NCBI GenBank assembly: GCA_905178155.1
Contig: CAJINV010000001.1
Location: 7,410,612 to 7,474,611 of the forward strand
DNA from: Amoebophrya sp. A120
Taxonomy: Eukaryota; Sar; Dinophyceae; Syndiniales; Amoebophryaceae
DNA: 64,000 nucleotides
Direction of reading: 5' to 3'
Below, piece by piece: positions 10,333-22,024 of the stretch. A model generated the notes under the pieces. It searched no databases and was not told the DNA's origin. It was given only the letters and a program-made list of their open reading frames with translations. Position numbers and translations under genes: made by a program. Numbering within the stretch: position 1 is the first letter of the stretch; the number at the start of each line of letters is the position of its first letter.

Positions 10333-12789
10333 TTAGCTCGAACTTGAGTCTTGGTCTGAGTCTTCGGTGGATTTGTCTCTCCTGGAATCCTCAGACTCGT
10401 CGGAGTCGCTTATGTCGCTGCTCTGCTGCCGAGAGGATTGTTGCTGGGAGGATTGTTGCTGGGACGATTGTTGCTGGGAGGATCCCCTGCTGCGACTTTG
10501 GGAGTACTCAAGTAATTTCTTTTTGTTGGCTGCCCAGGCGGGGTTCTTGCCGTTCGCGTAGGCGTCGCTCTTCTTCGACGAAGTCTTGCGGTCTGTCGTG
10601 GAGCCCTGCTTCCTGCCCGCCGTCCAGGCCGGGTGTTTCGCCATCTCGCGGTCGTACTTCTTCTTCGGTTTGTCGCTGTCGTCCGAACTGCTCTTGTCCG
10701 GGTCGGACAGCGGGTGCCGCAGCCGGTGCGAGTTGTGCTCCAACGCGTCATCGATCTTCCGCCGCATGGTTGGGTCGGTGACCGTCAACCCCAGGTGGGA
10801 CAACGAGCGATTCTCCACTAAAGCGTTCATGAACGCGGTTTCGACCGCTTTGTATCGCCCCACCGCCCCCGGGTTTTCACTGAGGGACAGGCGCTCGATG
10901 TGCTCGTTGGTCCGGAGCCCCTCGGCGATGGCCATGCACGCGATGTGGTCGAACTGGTTGGCCTCCAAGTTCACTTCCCGCAAGCACTTGTTGTCCTTCA
11001 ACACGTTCCCGAAGGCTCGGCCGAACAGCGTCGGGAGCTCGCACCCGCCCAGCGACAAGAGCTCCAAGCTGGTGTTCCGATGCAGCGCCGCGATCATGTC
11101 CGGGAGAATGGAGGCCTGCGACGCGAGGGGGAGGGAGATGCCGTCCAGAACCAACCGGGTCAATGTCTCGTCGTTCAACTGCAGCCGCTTGATCTGGTAG
11201 TACACCCAGTCACCGGGCGTGGCCGCCTGCGAGGGCGGCGGGATCTGGTCCAGTTGCCGCATGTTCTTGCACGCCTCCAGACGGGCCTTCATCAGGTTCG
11301 AAGTGGTCGCGTGGAAGTCCGAGATCGAGAGGTGCTGGCCGCGGATGTAGGCCGTGATCTTACCACCGTGATCCTGCGCGTCGATCTGCTCCACGTCGCT
11401 CGGCGCCTCCAGGTCGTTGCTCCAACCGATGTGGTTGTAGTCCGTGTAATGGACGTCCGCCTTGCCCTCGTACCGCAGTTTCCGGTTGCTTTCGAACATC
11501 GGGATCCTGCGAAACGGGCCCAGCTTTTTCTTCTTCCTTTTGTTCCACTCCTTCGGATCCTCGGGGAGCTCCATGGCGTCGTCGCCGCGGCGCCGGACGT
11601 AGCGGCCCCGGAACCCCTCGTACTCGGCCTCCGACCCCATGTCGTCGGTGCCCTGCCGCGGCGCTCGCTCGCCCGGCAACTTCCAGTGCTTTGGCTTGCC
11701 CTTCATGCGCGCGCGCTCCGCGCGCCGCGTCTTCTCCTCTTCGGAAACATACAGGCCGAGCACGTGGGCCATGGTGAACTGCGGCTTCGGAAACGTGATC
11801 TCCGGGTGCCACCACTCGAAGCAGCCGGGCCGGGTCGGCAACTGCGGCGCGTCCAGTGCCTGGGAGACCCAAAAACGCGGGTCGGTGATCAGTTGCTGCG
11901 GGGCGGGGAGCGCCGGAAAGGGGCGGATGTCCCGCGCGTCCAGGGGCGCGGCAGTCCGGTTCTCATCGAGCATGCGCCGCAGCATTTCCCGCATGTCCTT
12001 CAGGCCGATCCGCGTCTGCTCGTGCAGCTGCGTGCTGGCCTTCGGCATGCCCTTCAGGTCGTCCTCCCAGTGCTGCGACCCCTTGACGCTGCGCAGCATG
12101 TTCTGGTCCGGGGCCATGAACGCCACGTTCCTGCCGGCGCAGTGCTCGTTGATCGTGTACCGAAGCAGAACCCCCCGGACGAACTTGTTTTCCGCAAAAA
12201 TCGCCTTTTCCAATTGCTCGCCGCACTGCATCTTGCGCACAATCTCGCATACCAGCTCGACCGTGGCGCGGCACTGCTTCCACCGGTAGTCGGTCAGCAC
12301 GCTGCGCCTACTGGCGAACGCCACGTTGTCTAACAGCGCGACGATGTGCGCCAGCCGGTGGCAGTCGCCGGCGAACACCCGCTCAAACACCGGCGGCGGG
12401 CGGTATCGGAGAAATTCCTCGATCAGGACGCGCACGAAATTCGTGTACTCCAGCACCAGGTCGAGCTTCTTCGTCTTCCCGGACTCCGGTACCTCCCGTC
12501 GATGTTCCGCGATGTATTGCGCCAGGGCCTCGTCGAAGTCCTGCAGAAGTTTATCAAAGTCCGAGACCAGCAATTCTTGCGTGAAGTGGATCACCCCGGG
12601 CTGCGGGTGCGGCTCATCCGGGTCTATGTCCGGGACTATCAAGCCAGCAGGAGCTCGATGCTTCGATATTCGGGACGGGAGCGGCTGCACGGATACCCGC
12701 TGTCTCGTTAAGCGCCCCTGCGTGGAGGAAAGCTCTACTTGCGAGTACAGCCCCGTGGGGCTCATCAGATGCGGCGTGCCCAGCGACAT
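10333..12789 (-). CDS. Leucine-rich repeat protein, tropomodulin-like C-terminal half
   Basis: A single 818-residue frame starts at an ATG (MSLGTPHLMSPTGLY). Residues about 60-480 are a helical, charged region without a recognised domain (for example KKLDLVLEYTNFVRVLIEEF and a basic run NKRKKKKLGPFRR). Residues about 520-670 carry repeats of the ribonuclease-inhibitor/tropomodulin kind: LTRLVLDGISLP, LELLSLGGCELP, LREVNLEANQFD, IERLSLSENPGA, LSHLGLTVTDPT. After that come a Lys/Ser-rich tail, four direct SSQQQ units and an acidic Ser/Asp end. Tropomodulin-type LRRs bind actin or act as scaffolds; the role here is not known. No intron is evident, which is unusual next to the intron-rich neighbours. 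There is no signal peptide or membrane segment. Confidence 0.8.
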   Translation of the reverse strand: MSLGTPHLMSPTGLYSQVELSSTQGRLTRQRVSVQPLPSRISKHRAPAGLIVPDIDPDEPHPQPGVIHFTQELLVSDFDKLLQDFDEALAQYIAEHRREVPESGKTKKLDLVLEYTNFVRVLIEEFLRYRPPPVFERVFAGDCHRLAHIVALLDNVAFASRRSVLTDYRWKQCRATVELVCEIVRKMQCGEQLEKAIFAENKFVRGVLLRYTINEHCAGRNVAFMAPDQNMLRSVKGSQHWEDDLKGMPKASTQLHEQTRIGLKDMREMLRRMLDENRTAAPLDARDIRPFPALPAPQQLITDPRFWVSQALDAPQLPTRPGCFEWWHPEITFPKPQFTMAHVLGLYVSEEEKTRRAERARMKGKPKHWKLPGERAPRQGTDDMGSEAEYEGFRGRYVRRRGDDAMELPEDPKEWNKRKKKKLGPFRRIPMFESNRKLRYEGKADVHYTDYNHIGWSNDLEAPSDVEQIDAQDHGGKITAYIRGQHLSISDFHATTSNLMKARLEACKNMRQLDQIPPPSQAATPGDWVYYQIKRLQLNDETLTRLVLDGISLPLASQASILPDMIAALHRNTSLELLSLGGCELPTLFGRAFGNVLKDNKCLREVNLEANQFDHIACMAIAEGLRTNEHIERLSLSENPGAVGRYKAVETAFMNALVENRSLSHLGLTVTDPTMRRKIDDALEHNSHRLRHPLSDPDKSSSDDSDKPKKKYDREMAKHPAWTAGRKQGSTTDRKTSSKKSDAYANGKNPAWAANKKKLLEYSQSRSRGSSQQQSSQQQSSQQQSSRQQSSDISDSDESEDSRRDKSTEDSDQDSSSS
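10434..10486. repeat. 15-bp tandem repeat coding SSQQQ
   Basis: About three and a half copies of a 15-bp unit (plus strand TTGTTGCTGGGAGGA) within the C-terminal tail of the LRR protein. Confidence 0.8.
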
Positions 12790-13933
12790 TGTACCTGATC
12801 CAGTGACTATATTTGTCGGTCCGGCGAATTTTACTTGTTCCTCGGGTATGTTATGTCCGATGGAAGTTTTTCGTCATGTTGAGGTTATAATCGTCGGGAC
12901 ACGACATACTGCTTCCAAATATTACGTAAAGCGGAAATGTGAAACCTGAAAACGTCGCGACATCAGAAAGGGGTAGAAGTACTGCGTGGGGTGGTAGATC
13001 AGTGCAGCTGTGGTACACTTTACACAGACGCGGGGTACGCGCATAGTGTAGAGAACAGCAAGTGAGGTCCTGCGGACGAAAACAAATGATTTTGGAGAGG
13101 ATGTCAGACTAGTCACAGACGAGCTTCTGCTCACCGAGCAGTAGTGGTACTTGAGTTCACAATTACCGACGCAGTCGAGATGCACAATTCCAGTACCGAT
13201 ACAACATTGTGTCTTGAACGGGAACGAATCACTATAACGTGTACGATGGTGGCACCGATTTATTTGCACGCTTTGACTTTCGGCAATTCTGCTCTTCGTT
13301 ACTTAGTGGACGACAATGAACGAACTATTGCACAAGAAAGTGTGACATTCACGCAAAGACAAAGTGAAAGTGTACGAACGAGGTGACGGAAACACCAAAT
13401 AACATTCGGCTCTCCCGATCATCGCGAACTCGTCCTTCCGCGTGTGAGAAGCGCTTTTTTCTTTTCAGTCTAATCGCTGCGAAGTTTATAAAAATCTACG
13501 ATCGGTTCATGGAACGTCGGATGTTGTTCAGATCGAATTTAGGTTTTTTCCGATCCGTCCCAGAGATGCCATTTTTTGGACTTTGCTTAAGCTTGTAAAA
13601 AATGGACTACATGAGGTCGCTGATTAGCTATAAGATACTTGGTATGAGTTTTGTTCTGTGCTACTTTTGTTTACTATGCTGCCACGCAGACGGCAAAAGA
13701 ACTTCAAACACACGCAAGAAGTTCTTTGTTTCCGGGTGGATAATACCACTGCGTTGGTTGGGAAAATCGTCGTGTGGTTGCTTGTTGTCAAACACACTAC
13801 ACAAGTGAGATAGCAGGGGGGACCTGCAGCGAAAGGTATCAGATACAACAAACGAACTAAGTATCACCACCACGGTCTCTGCTCGGGGTCCGAACATAGC
13901 TAGAGTTGAAGTTCAGCGACATCGCCAGCCCGC
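12790..13933. other. Intergenic, nothing supported
   Basis: No frame reads as protein. It lies between the start of the LRR gene and the end of the dynamin gene, and should contain the LRR gene promoter. Confidence 0.4.
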
Positions 13934-16900
13934 CTACCCGGAGAAGAGGGGGTCGCGCGCGCGTCCGGCTGCCTTGGATCGCGCGTTCGCGTTGTCCCCA
14001 AACAGGCTGGCGTTTGGCGGCTTTCTGCCCGAAGACTGGCTGGGTCCGTCTTCGAACAGGTTGGCGCCGCCGCGGTTCGCCGCCGCCGGCGCGTTTCCGA
14101 ACAAAGTGTTTGCCGCACTTTGCGGCTTCCCGCCGCCGAACTGCTGTTGCTGCTGTGGCGGGGCACCAAACAGACCGCCCGCGGCTGCCTGTTGCTGCTG
14201 AGCCTGGAACTGCTGCTGCTGGTGCTGCTGTGCCTGGAACTGCTGCTGCTGCTGCGGCGGTGGCGGGGGGACCCCCGGCTGCTGCTGCCCGAACTGCGAC
14301 TGGTTCATCATCTGCCCTCCTCGGGGCATTGGGTCAAAGCCGCCACCGCCTCCCATAGGCTGCTGCATGTGCTGGTGCTGCGGTGCTCCCCCCGGCATGC
14401 CTCCGCGCGGTACACCGCCCATTGGAGGCGGAGCTGCGGCGGTTTGCGGCCCTGTGTAGGGGGACTGTCGCGCGTTCGCGCGGCCGAATAGCAGTTCCTG
14501 GTACAAAGAGTCGAGGCCCTGGTCCGCTTCGCCGAGCTGCATCTCGATGTCGCGCGACAGCACCTGGTGCGCCTTCTTATCAAAATGAAAAATCCCCCCT
14601 CCCCATATCAAAACGGAAATTTGTGATGCTGATTTGTGGCCACAAATCAGCTTTGTATTGCACAGAGGCACTGCGGCCAGATCCCCAGGCGAGGCAGGGC
14701 CGTATGGGTATAGTAGTTCAGCATGGCAAACGGCCCCCCTTTAGCCCGAACAGCATGACAAATCGCTTCCATAATGGGGCGGAAGCTTCTGCCCTTGTCT
14801 TCTTGCAAGACAGACGTGATTTGTGACCTCAAATCCGCAACACAAATTTCTGGAAACATACCTTTTCAATATGGGGAGGGGGGATTTTTCCTCTCAATAC
14901 TTCTTGATGATGGTTTTCTGCTCCATCAGCGACTTACGCTCGTCGCGGATGTATCAAATGTAAAAATGTCTGGGTCTGGAAGAATCCAACTTGTGATGCT
15001 GATTTTGGATTCTAAAAAAATCTGTATTGCATGAGCAGCAGAGAGTCCAAGTTTTGCTATACGGAAAGAGCATTTGTCATGCGGTATAGGCATCAGGAAG
15101 CCCTCACAAAATGTGTGATGCTAGGGCATGCATCACAGACATCAGGAGTCATGCAAAATGTGCATGACAAACCTGGCAATCTTCCAGACCCAGACATTTT
15201 TACAGTTGATAGGATGTGGGCGGGCTCGGACAAAATGTTGTCCAGGCTCTCGGAGCTCTGAAAGTTCTGCGTTAGCGTCAACTTCAACTTCTCTTGGAAA
15301 CTCCGCACTAGAAAACACCCAATCGCCTTCGGTACTGCCTCCCGCAACGAACGCACCACCTAAGCAGAACTTGAAATGGATGCGGCTATGCTTCTCTCAA
15401 GCGGCCCTATCAGATTTGATATCACAAGGGAGGACACGACAAAAACGATCAAATGCTGACATCTAGAGCAGCACAATAAAAACCTCGATCAAAATACCAG
15501 TTTGAAGTAGGCCTCCAGGCGGTTTCGGATGTCGCGAAGAAAGGCCTGACTGTACTTCGACTGGAAATTTTTGGTTTTGTTGCCGGTGAGGTAAGCTTTG
15601 GCCTCGGCATACTTCTGCGACATGTTGTCCTTCATTTTGTAGTACCCGCCCACGTTGGGATCTTCTGCTTCCTCCTGCATCTCTGCCGCCTGCCGATTTG
15701 CGATGTCCGCAGCGGTGCCGCCGCCCCCAGAACCGCCAGCCGTGGGTTGCATCGCACCGTGCGCGATCAGATACAGGTCGTCATTTGTGAAAAAATAACC
15801 TGTCGTGAGTGAATGGGTAAAGGTAAAGGTCTAGGAAAAAATCAAAAATTTGTCCTCCTGGTTTAAAAATATTTCACATCAAAACATACCTGTTGCGCTG
15901 TTGACCGCGTCCTCGACGATGGCTTTTGTCTTAAGCCGCTCCTCGTCAATAATCCGGTTGGAGAGCTCGAACACCTTCTCGCCCAGCTCGGGGAAGCGGT
16001 AAAAAACGAGCAGAGACACGCGGTGCGCCAGGCCCGACATGCACTGCACCGTGTCCGCCAGGCAGTCCAGCGAGGGTTGCAGCAGCTTGCTGAGGTGCGA
16101 CGAAATCAGCATCTCAAACGTATCGGGACTGGGAAACCCGGGGAGTGCGTCACCCTCCAGGTTGCGTAAACTCTGGTTGATGTCGTCATCTGGTTGCGAA
16201 TTTTTTGCTTAAAAACGCGTTTCCGGACTAGCAAACTCAAAGTTTGAGAATTCCTGATCGAACAACCACGCTGGCTTGCATGCGGTACGTGAAAAACATT
16301 CGCTCCTGCGTGAAGAAAGTTGGTGAAAAAACACATCATCGATCTTCGTGTTCGGAACTTTTCAGAATGAAAAAGCAAAGCATAAGCATTACTCTGGTAC
16401 TTACCTGTGAGGTCTTTTGTGATGTCCTCTTCGTAGATTTCCTCCAAGAACTTAGAAAACCTCCTTTTGACCTGGGCCCCCACGGATGGCGCCTCGTCGC
16501 TTTCTGATTGGTACTTCTCTATCAGGGCAGAGAGCTTCGGGTCATACTTACCTGTGTTTGTGTGCGACGCAGCAAAATCTCCTTCTTCATTCGTGCTGCG
16601 GCAAAAAAAAACATGGGACCACCCATACATGGATTCTTAGAGTTTACTTCGAAAGTGGTGTAATATCAGTCCGCTCCTTGTAGTCGGCGTGCCTCGTGCC
16701 ACCTCCGGCTACCCGTCAACAATAATCCTCTTACGTCTAAAATGCCTGCTGGGCCACATTCATCAATTCATTGTAGCGGAACTGAAATTTTATTGCCCGA
16801 TACCTTTTATGGAATTGTCTATCATCTCGCAGAAGGAGGCGATGTCGCGCCATACGAGCTGCGTCTTCACGTTAGAGTCTTCCGGAATCCCGTCCCCCAA

Positions 16901-18938
16901 CTCGGTCAGCCGCACGTCAATTTTGGAGCGCAGATCGAACACATCCCGCTTTATCTTCGGTAAGAACCAGCGAATGTGCACGGAAAGGACTCGCATCAGC
17001 CGCTCGATCAGTGCCTTGGTGCCAAAGTAACCCGGCTCTACCCGCCCGTAGGTGGGGTGCTCGGAAAACCACCGCTCCTCCATCTTCAAGGCCTCTGCGA
17101 CCGTCATGTTATCCATGATATCCTGCTTGGACCGGTTCTTCACGCCAATGAAGCCCAAGCGTAAATGCACCTCTTCACCCTTCACCATGCGAATGGCCTG
17201 ATGTAGTGGTTCCGGAGAACAATAAATCACTTTCTTACAATACGTACCCATAGCGTACTTTTTGTCGCCTTCTAAGGGTGAAGACACAGTCGACGCACCT
17301 ACGCGACACGCAAGAATCTAATGAATCGAAAAAAACGAAGAAAAACAGGTGAAGTGAAGTAAGTACATTGGTTCCTTGGTCCATGATGTCCAGCTTTGTC
17401 AGGACTCCGATAGTCCGCACGCCCTCGCGATCGAACACGCGAGCGTACTTTAGGCCTTCTGACGTAGTGATGTCCGCGTTTGCTGGGCTGACTGCCAACA
17501 CAATGGTTCGGTCGTCGCGGATATACCTGGTACGGTCCGTTGTTTTACACTGATACGCACACTCTTGTTCCACGACAACTTTTTTCCTTATCGCTTCGCG
17601 GCTGTGGACCGAATCAATTATATTACTTGATAAACATCTCCACAAGAACAATGATCGGGCACTAGTTCTTGGCGCTTCATCTCTTTCATACAGTTACAGC
17701 CAACCGCAACCAGTGTACTATCGCATGTCAACATCACCGCGGCAATGAACATAGCGCACATCATGATGTTTGTGATGCATTCTTCTTTTTTAATCACATC
17801 GGTACCTTTCAGTCATTTCTCGTGTCACACGCGCAATGTCGCCGGTCTGGTCACTGCCGGCGGCCGCGACTTTGGTCAGCCCCGGGAGATCGATCAGAGT
17901 GAGGTCCGGCACATTTTTTCCGTACACCGTTAGCGTGATCGGATCATCAATGATACCTTTCATGTTGATACGGTTTTCGGTGCATGCTCACAATCACACA
18001 AAGTTAGTGTCAACTACGGCGCAGATAGGACTGGAAAAGTACGAGAGCTGCCACTGCATCACACGCTTTTATGAATATCTTGCACGCAGTGCGCGCCTGC
18101 GCTCTAGCTCTTGTGGAGCAGAGCCACGCGCGTCTTCTTTCAACACTTCAAATTTCAATTTCTCGTGCTCATAGTGCCGCATAAATATCGCGATCCTGCA
18201 CGAAGCTACGCTGGAACGAAAGCTATACCTTTGTTCGTGCCGCATATTTTGTCGGTGAGCAGCTCTATGTGTTGCCGGACTTTGTCAAAGTCGTAAAATT
18301 TTGTGGGGTCCCCGCCAAACACAGCCCAGGCTGGGTACCCCTCTTCCGCCGCCACCGCATCGCTGATATGCACAAGACGGAGCTCCAGGGGCCGTCGCGT
18401 CACAACACCGTCTCCGCGCGGAAGAAAGTCGTACCCAACAATGCTTTCGAGTACAGAGGACTTTCCGGAAGAATGGTATGCAGAGGAAAAAAAACTGGGC
18501 CCATCCAGCCACGGATCCCCTCTTCTTGTTTATTTACTTTTAGCCTCACACCTGGCCTTGGTGCATCACAACAACTCCGCACTTGACAAAAAATAAAGTG
18601 CTTGTACAAATCTTACTGAATCAACCATGTGCATTTTCTTCCTTTTTTTCCTTGCAGAGGTCCCGCGCAGTTGTAGAGGTCACACTTACGACAAGCGACG
18701 ACCAGTAAGGAAAATGAATTCTTTTGCAAAATAAGTCTACTGCAAGCAAATCCATATCTTGTGGTCATCGGGATCAACAGTCGCGGGGTGCGTCAGAATC
18801 TTCTCAGCATAACTGCGAGCCGACAACGACAATGCGTGGCAGCGAGATGATTTGCTGCAGGCCCACATCCCGCAAGTCGTCCACTACATGGATCACGGAG
18901 GCCAGAGCCCCCGATCCGCCGGACAGCAGCGAACTCAT
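13934..18938 (-). CDS. Dynamin-family large GTPase, 11 exons
   Basis: Exons: 18938-18813, 18472-18229, 17956-17806, 17526-17367, 17197-16804, 16551-16405, 16189-15890, 15799-15498, 15359-15212, 14946-14901, 14573-13934. They join in phase to 885 codons plus stop. GTPase motifs: P-loop SSGKSS at residues 43-48 (after VVVGSQ), switch Thr in GVVTRRP at about 67, DLPG at 146-149, TKLD at 217-220. The stalk (middle) region follows, then a GED-like segment (VRSLREAVPKAIGCFLVRSF) and a Gln/Pro/Gly-rich tail ending DPLFSG. No PH domain is seen, so it is not a classical endocytic dynamin; it resembles the DRP class that pinches membranes. Most introns are GT-AG, many at AGGTA sites. Intron 9 is a non-canonical introner, intron 10 an introner with GT-AG ends, and intron 1 lacks GT-AG ends (CAG|TT...AT|TCT). 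Confidence 0.92.
14579..14899. mobile_element. Introner type B in dynamin intron 10
   Basis: Terminal inverted repeats AAAATCCCCCCTCCCCATAT and its complement near the other end. Direct repeat CTTCTT lies at 14573-14578 and 14900-14905. Minus-strand splicing GTATTG...GAAG within the repeats gives ...TIIKK|AHQVLSRD in frame, so this insertion acquired GT-AG ends from its target. Confidence 0.85.
14952..15211. mobile_element. Introner type A (dynamin intron 9)
   Basis: Ends TATCAAATGTAAAAATGTCT and the near-complement ACATTTTTACAGTTGATA. Target duplication GGATG at 14947-14951 and 15212-15216. Removal at the repeat gives SEPAHI|RDERKSLMEQ in frame. There is no GT-AG, so the intron is non-canonical. 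Confidence 0.9.
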
Positions 18939-20467
18939 TCGGAAATTGAGGCTAGCACAATAGGAAGGGCGTCCCGGCTAAACCCGCCTTGACGGCATGA
19001 TCATGGATTTCGGTCTCCTCAGAGGCCAGGGCTCATTGATGGAGAGGTGTAAGTGTAAGTGTAACTAGGAGTAGGGGCGAAATAGACAACATGGTACATA
19101 AATCGTTCTTGATCGAAATAATTTTATGCTCGGCCTCTGGATGAATAGACGAGAAACAGAGAGGAGGTCTGGCACTTACATGAACAGTACGGGCGACTCA
19201 GGGGTCGACCAAAAATCAGAAGAAGAGAGAGTGTCTCAAAATGGTGTCGCCTGCCAGTAGATCTTGTTCTTGCTTCCTACTTACTGAAATAAACGGGGCG
19301 ATGTCAAAGTTCGTTGCATTTTCGCGTTCTTGAACTGCAGAAGTAAGTCCTGATGCTGGTAATTTCTGCAGCTGCCGTTGATCCTGGTTATTTTTTTTCA
19401 CAGTTGTGTCTCGAATGTGGTCTAGAGGGAGACAACTTTCCAGTGCACAAAACCGTGACAACTAGTGCCTGCTGTCAACTTCATCCAGTTGTAGAAATTT
19501 CGTCCTATGCATGGTGTTGAATGTTGCACCAGCGGACACACAGGTTTGAGGAACTTGAACAGCTAATTTTCTTCCTGCAGGTGGTGACAGCGACGCGCGT
19601 CCACGGACGGCACCAATCAGCTCGCCAGGTGACTGTCCTGACTCTGAATCATACCCGTTGCAGTTTTTGAAACAGATGGCGCACTGTATCGGGAGGGTCT
19701 CTAATAGTCCTCAAGATTGTGCTTGGAAACTGAAAAACTGCATCTTCACCTTTGACTTGCGGCAACCGCCGCTCCGTCGAAAAACGAAAAGCCACCAGAC
19801 ATATCGAAGAATAGATTCATTGCTATCCCCCAGGCCTTCACTAGATTGCCGTTACCCAGGGTTCCAGCAAAAGAAAACAAGATTGAGAAAATAGTTGCAA
19901 ACTACGTGGCCACTAGATTTTGCTGGCGTGCGATGGTCTGTGTAACTGTAAACGACTTCTTGAAGTTGCATGTACAGATGCTTGGATAAGCCAACGCGGT
20001 TTTCTGGCGCGGCGCAGGTATTCTTCATTGATCTTCTTTAGGTTTTAGCTGCATTTCATGCGGATTCTTTCTCGTCAGGTATAACAATAAATAATACACG
20101 GAAAAACATAGTACAACGGTTCAAATAAAGCGATGCTTTGTCTGCCGGGTGAAACCTCCGAGAACTTCCTCTTCAAAAATGATTCGCTTCTTTAGATGGA
20201 TAAGGCTGTTTCAAAATGTAGGAAAAGAGGGGCCAGCATTCGCAAAAATACTAATAGAAAGAGCGGCGCGAAAGTGCAATCAATGTGCTAAAGCCTCGAC
20301 TGCGACGCCGACCTCCTCATCCCCATCAAAATGCGAGAAAAATGTTACTACCGTGAAAAATGATGTTATCGTTATCCATGTTAAAGATGGACTGTTCTTG
20401 TTCACAAGACTGAAACTGCAAGCCTTGTTTACTTATCTATGGGGCACTCGCGTCGTGCTGCGTTCGA
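18939..20467. other. Intergenic, nothing supported
   Basis: Upstream of the dynamin start and downstream of the last exon of the giant gene. No frame has protein character. Confidence 0.45.
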
Positions 20468-22024
20468 TCATTTGCGACCTTTCCTGTCCGCCCTGGAACC
20501 TTGACCCGCTTGATACCGCCTGTCTCTGGAACCCTTTCCCTTTCCTTTTCCGTGTGACCCCGCTTCGGAAATTTGCTGCGAAGGGTTCTGCGGAGGACCA
20601 CCGAAGAAGGCACTCTGTCCCCAGCCACCATGCATCTGCATCATCGGGTGAGGCGGAACAGCATATGGGAACGCGTTTCCCCACCCTTGTTGCGGACTGA
20701 CCCCCCAATTTGTATACGGACCGATTTCCGCCGCGCCCCCCATATTTGGCATCTGCGCCTGGTACGCCTGCGGACTCGTCGGATCAAGTGGTCCATCCGG
20801 TATCGACCCCGGAATGAAGTACACCGGCGCGACGATCTGTGCTTCGCCGGCAGCGGGCGTTGATCCCGCACTGGTGCCGTGTGCTGCCTTCTTCGGCCGC
20901 GCGTTTAGACGGGTGCGCATCCAAGATTCGTCCGCGTGGCCCGTCCCCTCCTGGGCTGTACTCCTGCCCGAGCGCGCGGTGGCCCAGCTCTGTGCAGAGT
21001 GCGCCCCTGAGGACCCCGACTCTGGCCCCGCCGATCGCGTTTGCGGTGCCGGCGTGCTTTCTGGAGGCTGCGTTTGTGCAGGCGTCTCGGGAGCGGGTTC
21101 GAACGGATCGTCAGCCGTGTCGTCGGAGTCTGAAGCGGGGTCCGGAAGGGACAACCCCGGCGGCGGTCTGAAGGGGTGGCCCCCGGTATTTTGAGGAGAC
21201 ATCGGGTCTGACAAAATCGACACCGAGTCTTTGGAGGTCTGCCGGTCCGGGAGCTGCAATTCAGGATCGTCGACAGAACCGTTTCCAAGATCGTTCGAAG
21301 AAGCACCCGGAGCGCTGGCAGATTCGTCGACACTCTGCTCTGGAGTTCCTTCGTGTTCTTGCTCCAGCATCAAATCGTCAACGGACTTGCTGGACTGCGC
21401 GACAGTCGCAGTTGCGGGGGTCGTCTGCGACCCTTTTCTACCTTGTTTGCTACCCAGGAATGGAGACATCAAAGGTGGAAACTCTGTGGGATTGCTGGCT
21501 GCTCCACCTGCGGATTCGCGCGGTGGGGCAGCGGGTCTATCGTCCCACACCCCTAGCACATCTTTCATCACGGGTCCGTTATTCATAAGGACGACTCTTT
21601 CGTCTCCACTTTCACCTCCGGCGGAACCCGGCTGACCAGCGTTTGCTTCCTCGTCATCCGCTGGCAGTCCGGCAATAGGAGGTGGCGCTGGCGGCGATAC
21701 CCGTTGCAAATCTTTCCGCTTACGCCGTCTGCCCGGACAGGACGAGGCTTGCGACAGCGTCGGGCCCCAGTTGGCGTCTCCACTCAAGGCGCTGCCGCGG
21801 CTATCAGGGTTAGTTGTCTTCCAAACACTAAAATCGGAGGCGCCACTGCCGCTGGCGGGCCGGTCTGGGACGTCCCCGGAAAAGAACGGGGCCTCGACTC
21901 GAAGACCACCGGCCTGCTCAGCGATAGGCGACTGCAAAGGCGCAGGTGAATTCCGCAAGTTCTTCCTGCCAGAAATCGAGTTTGAAACACTTGCAGGTAG
22001 GGACAAGGGCTTCCCTGCATGCAC
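20468..22024 (-). CDS. Disordered Pro/Ser-rich 3' exon (probable end of giant gene)
   Basis: A frame of 518 codons, Pro/Ser/Gly-rich, with FRPPPGLSLP, a Met/Gly/Trp/Pro segment (VPPHPMMQMHGGWGQSAF) and a basic Gly/Lys/Arg tail (SHGKGKGKGSRDRR), ending at a stop at 20468. The preceding exon carries similar PPPGL motifs (VGPPPGLVGE), which supports both belonging to one protein. The tail resembles RNA-binding RGG/GK tails. The upstream junction (22.0-22.3 kb) is not resolved, so the ATG at 22024 could instead start a separate gene. Confidence 0.6.
   Translation of the reverse strand: MHAGKPLSLPASVSNSISGRKNLRNSPAPLQSPIAEQAGGLRVEAPFFSGDVPDRPASGSGASDFSVWKTTNPDSRGSALSGDANWGPTLSQASSCPGRRRKRKDLQRVSPPAPPPIAGLPADDEEANAGQPGSAGGESGDERVVLMNNGPVMKDVLGVWDDRPAAPPRESAGGAASNPTEFPPLMSPFLGSKQGRKGSQTTPATATVAQSSKSVDDLMLEQEHEGTPEQSVDESASAPGASSNDLGNGSVDDPELQLPDRQTSKDSVSILSDPMSPQNTGGHPFRPPPGLSLPDPASDSDDTADDPFEPAPETPAQTQPPESTPAPQTRSAGPESGSSGAHSAQSWATARSGRSTAQEGTGHADESWMRTRLNARPKKAAHGTSAGSTPAAGEAQIVAPVYFIPGSIPDGPLDPTSPQAYQAQMPNMGGAAEIGPYTNWGVSPQQGWGNAFPYAVPPHPMMQMHGGWGQSAFFGGPPQNPSQQISEAGSHGKGKGKGSRDRRYQAGQGSRADRKGRK

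Noticed and set aside
10900-12333. Plus-strand frame of 477 codons opposite the LRR gene
   Set aside because: Antisense shadow of a GC-rich coding exon; reads as Arg/Leu/Val-rich noise without motifs.
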